Positions 61,088-64,000 of a DNA stretch of 64,000 bases are shown here, one piece after another. Position numbers and translations under genes: made by a program. Source of the stretch: Moorena sp. SIO3I8 (lineage in GTDB: Bacteria; Cyanobacteriota; Cyanobacteriia; Cyanobacteriales; Coleofasciculaceae); NCBI RefSeq assembly GCF_010692325.1, contig NZ_JAAHHW010000023.1, positions 1 through 64,000 on the forward strand, in the 5' to 3' direction. The notes under the pieces were generated by a model. That model had not been told where the DNA came from and searched no databases. It was given only the letters and a program-made list of their open reading frames with translations. Numbering within the stretch: position 1 is the first letter of the stretch; the number at the start of each line of letters is the position of its first letter.

Positions 61088-63011
61088 TTAATTCCCTGAC
61101 TTCACAAATTGCAGTTCATACAGATAAGCATACCTTCCCCCTTGAGCAATTAATTCCGTATGAGTCCCAGTTTCCACAATCTCGCCTTTTTCCAGAACCA
61201 CAATTAAATCAACATCAGCAATAGTGGAAAGTCGATGAGCAATCACTAAGCTAGTGCGTCCTTTAAAAAGCTGTTTAATAGACTCTTGAATCAGTTGTTC
61301 TGATTCAGAATCTAGAGCAGACGTAGCTTCATCTAAAATAACAATTTGGGGATTTTTGAGCAAAACTCGGGCGATCGCAATCCGTTGTCGCTGTCCTCCT
61401 GATAGTTTCACACCCTGCTCACCAATAATGGATTGATAACCATCAGGGAAACCCATAATAAAATCATGGGCATTGGCAGCTTTTGCTGCTGCTTCAATTT
61501 CGAGATCTGTGGCATCTAGCTTACCGTAAGCGATGTTTTCTCTTACTGTGCCGTAGAGCAGTAACGTTTCTTGGGGCACGATGCCAATATGCGTTCGCGT
61601 AGCGTCGGCTTCGCCGAATCGCAAGGAGCTTAAAGTAATATCTTGTAGATCATGTCCATCAAGTAATACTCGTCCCTTTTGGGGATCGTAAAACCGAGCG
61701 GCTATTTTAGCAATAGTGCTTTTTCCCGAACCAGAAGAACCCACTAAAGCGACTGACATCCCCGGTTGAATGTCTAAATTGAAGTTTCTGATCACTGACT
61801 GATTGTTGTGATAAGCAAACTCCATCCCTTCAAATTTGAGATTGCCCTGTATCGAGGTCAAGTTAATCGCATTTTCCTTCTCTTTAACCTCTGCTTTTGT
61901 ATCTAAAATCTGAAAAATTCTTTTGGCTGATACTCCTGAACTTTGGATAATATTGACTAATCCATTAAACCGATTAATCGGTTTATTTAAAAGGGTGACA
62001 TAGGTTAACAGGGCTGCTAATTCCCCAATAGTCAGATGGCTAACCATCACTCCCCAAGCACCGAAAACTAATGTCAGTAAATTTCCCAGTTCATTCAGGG
62101 TATTAATAATCGGTACGAATATAGACCAAAATCGAGTTGCCTTAAGATTCTCTTCCCGATAGTTACGACTAAATTCGCTAAATCGGTCAATTTCATACTG
62201 CTCGTTCCCAAAAGACTTGATAATTTTAATATTCGAGATAGTATATTGTAAGTGGTTACTAATTAAGTCAGCTTGATCGTTAACCGATTGATAGATTTTT
62301 TGTAGTCTTTTCTGAGAAAATTGTAAAATATAAATGATGAAAGGCCAGGTAAGGGCAATCATGATTGCCAGCAGCCAGTTACTGACAAGGATATAGATGA
62401 AAACGACAATAAACGCAAAACTATCGATTAATATAGCAATTAAATTAGCAGATAGTAATTGCCCGACTATCTCCACATCTCTTGCCAACCGTGACATTAA
62501 TTCGCCCGTGCGTTGGCCTTCAAAAAAAACTAATGGATAGACCTTGAATATGTTGATATAAATCTAGGCGAATGCTCTCAATAGTTTTTTGTCCGAATAC
62601 TTTGATTGCATAGAGTTGAAAAAATAGCAAAGCACCGGCTGCTAAAGTCATAGATAGGATAATTACTCCTACCCAAGGCAGCATATTAAATTGTTTTTCG
62701 GGAATAACTACATCTATAACATAGCGATTAACCTGGGGAATAAAGAAGTTGATAAATGAAGCACAGATAGTTAATGCGATCGCGAATAAAAAGGGTGCTT
62801 TATGCTGCCAACCATAGTCAAATAGACGCCGGTATAAATGCGTCTCTAGTTCTTCCGGTACTTTCTCTATTTCATTATCTGTCTTATTATCTGTATCTGT
62901 ATCTTGAACATTATCTAGCTTTTCTTCTGATTTTTCTAGATTATTATCTAATTCTTCTTGTAAATTTTCTGCTTCATCATTAGTAACTTGAGGGATTTGA
63001 TCAGCTTTCAT
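61088..63011 (-). pseudogene. ABC transporter (peptide/multidrug exporter type), interrupted by frameshift
   Basis: Two frames, 62520-63011 and 61088-62497, form one type I exporter of about 641 residues (membrane domain plus ATPase). The first ends GLSISFF then stop; the second resumes MSRLARDVEIVG. The break is at a run of eight T in the coding strand (complement of 62522-62529); seven T would restore SFFEGQRTGELMSRL. The ATPase has Walker A ALVGSSGSGKSTIAKIAA, signature VKLSGGQRQRIAIARV, and Walker B PQIVILDEATSALDSE. A 24-bp palindromic repeat adds eight residues before IGIVPQ. The start overlaps the ATP-grasp stop (TAATG), so the two genes are coupled. It may be a true pseudogene, a slippage site or a sequencing error. 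Confidence 0.85.
61594..61617. repeat. 24-bp palindromic repeat inserted in frame within ABC ATPase
   Basis: On the + strand it starts TTCGCGTAGCG and ends with stem TCGGC-TTC-GCCGA. It lies between GCG (61591-61593) and ATCGC (61618-61622). Removing it restores a GCGATCGC octamer and the protein segment SSLRSHIGIVPQ. Confidence 0.92.
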
Positions 63012-63739
63012 TATGACCCATGGGTGAGTAGAATTTCAGCAATAGCTTGAGAAATGGGGAAGTGGGGGGAAAACGTCTCCAACCAGAAAAATTCCCCAAC
63101 CGGGTTAACTTCCAGGAATACATACCGACCATCAGGGGTAAGAATAATATCAATGGCTCCATAGTTTAAACCAAAATAAGCCATCAGTTTAAGCAACTTT
63201 TTTTCAACCTCTTCGGGTAAATCATAGGCTTTCCAAGACTTAACTAACGCTCGGCCTTCCTTGCGCCAGTCGAAAGTAGAGCCTTCTAAGCTCTGGGAAT
63301 CCACGGCAGCAGTAAATATACGGTGTCCCACGATCGTGGTTCGTAATTCTAGAGCCTTGGGCACTTTTTCCTGAAAGGTCATCGGACAGAAACGCAGTCC
63401 TTCCACATGCTCTAAATCCTCTGCTGTGACTGGGTTCGTGAAAACAACCTGCTCTTGCCCTTGCTCCCCATAGATAGCAAAGGAAGATAGCATTTTGGTA
63501 ACGATACCCTGGTCTTGACATTCAGAGGCAAATTGCTTCACTGCCTCTGGATTGTTGGTACTCAGGGTACGGGGCGTAATCAAGCCCACCTCTCGTGCCA
63601 CTTGGAGCTGTAGTTGCTTATTGTTAGCCACATCAACATTAGACATTTTGTCGAAGTGGAATGCCTTTATGCTGGCAATCATACCCCTAACCGTGACGCG
63701 ACATTCCTGAATTGCAGCGTTTCGATACTGCTGATCCAT
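63011..63739 (-). pseudogene. N-terminally truncated MvdC/MvdD-like ATP-grasp ligase (graspetide maturase)
   Basis: This 242-residue remnant belongs to the ATP-grasp enzymes that form omega-ester or omega-amide rings in microviridin-type peptides; intact members have about 325 residues. It starts at MDQQYRNAAIQECRVTVRGM, then NKQLQLQVAREVGLITPRTL. It retains GIVTKMLSSFAIYGEQGQEQ, MTFQEKVPKALELRTTIVG and the Mg-binding YVFLEVNPVGEFFWLETF. About 80-90 N-terminal residues are missing and are replaced upstream by two tandem copies of a palindromic-repeat unit (63743-63829). It is coupled to the ABC exporter gene. No precursor peptide was found in the window; one could lie beyond the right edge. 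Confidence 0.8.
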
Positions 63740-63742
63740 ACG

Positions 63743-63830
63743 CGAACAACCTGACAACCTTGGCCAAAAGGCCACGCTACGCGAACAACCTGACAACCTT
63801 GGCCAAAAGGCCACGCTACGCGAACAACTA
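63743..63830. repeat. Two tandem palindromic-repeat units at the truncation point of the ATP-grasp gene
   Basis: The unit CAACCTTGGCCAAAAGGCCA then CGCTACGCGAACAACCTGA occurs twice, about 43-44 bp apart. It is the inverted form of the GTTCGCGTAGCGTGGCC repeat family. It abuts the loss of the ATP-grasp N-terminus. Confidence 0.88.
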
Positions 63831-64000
63831 TTCTACAAAGCTCTTTAATTCATTCCATGATTAAGCAACGCCTTTAGGGAACAGGGAACAGAGAAAAAAT
63901 CCTGTGTACCTGATTAGACTATAAACCGCTATAATAATTAAAAGTGTTGTGTCAATTATTGTGTACTTGGGATGCCAAGCTGACTAGCACGGATCATATA
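63831..64000. other. Right-edge intergenic sequence
   Basis: A solo MITE end (ATTAAGCAACGCC near 63862-63874) is followed by GGGAACAGGGAACAG and the AAAAAATCCTGTGTACCTGA arm (63894-63913) of the composite repeat. No gene start was seen. Confidence 0.6.

Noticed and set aside
1-64000. tRNA, rRNA, riboswitch or origin of replication
   Set aside because: No cloverleaf, rRNA core motif, known aptamer pattern or DnaA-box cluster could be recognised by eye; a covariance-model scan would be decisive.

Overview
The window looks like chromosome from a large-genome filamentous (Oscillatoriales-type, Moorena/Lyngbya-like) cyanobacterium. The evidence is chlorophyll synthase (ChlG), a PetP-like cytochrome b6f subunit, nickel superoxide dismutase with its maturation protease, many HIP1 octamers (GCGATCGC), and intergenic DNA crowded with heptameric tandem repeats, small palindromic repeats and MITEs. 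The genus is an inference; no rRNA or tRNA gene was recognised.

Layout. 0.3-19.9 kb is a cell-surface glycan island: FkbM-type and other methyltransferases, GT2 and GT4 glycosyltransferases, a KpsS-like protein and a Wzm/Wzt-type ABC exporter. Several proteins here are long coiled coils that end in a shared SKFWKLR tail, and a tandem duplication has left a decayed glycosyltransferase copy. 20.2-22.5 kb is a core photosynthesis block (PetP-like, Get3/ArsA-like ATPase, ChlG). 22.5-27 kb carries a solo TnpB gene with a perfect consensus promoter, an SPFH protein and a GT4 enzyme. 27-36.7 kb holds a NERD-helicase, a cysteine hydrolase, a broken antitoxin/PIN-toxin pair, and a two-gene conflict module: a Trypco1-like protein followed by a trypsin-STAND-WD40 protein. 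36.9-46.6 kb has a VWA lipoprotein, a DMT transporter, a Ser/Thr kinase with TPRs, and a NACHT membrane protein next to a small partner that shares its N-terminal RHIM-like motif. 47-50.2 kb has a truncated zinc-type alcohol dehydrogenase, a CAP protein and three tandem coiled-coil paralogues. 51-59.8 kb encodes a CMP-sugar synthetase, a transketolase, a HAD phosphatase, polyphosphate kinase and the sodN/sodX pair. 60-63.8 kb holds a membrane protein, an antitoxin with a truncated Doc toxin, and a decaying graspetide (microviridin-like) module: a frameshifted ABC exporter and an N-terminally truncated ATP-grasp ligase.

How the parts fit. The left third appears to build and export a methylated surface polysaccharide. 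The CMP-sugar synthetase and transketolase may supply an unusual activated sugar. The centre is an accessory or defence zone rich in NTPase sensors. Mobile repeats have reshaped genes throughout. The clearest case is a 24-bp palindromic element inserted into a HIP1 site inside the ABC exporter, which added eight codons in frame. The most novel-looking signals are that repeat family, with compensatory stem changes, and the NACHT/partner pair with a shared putative amyloid-signalling motif.
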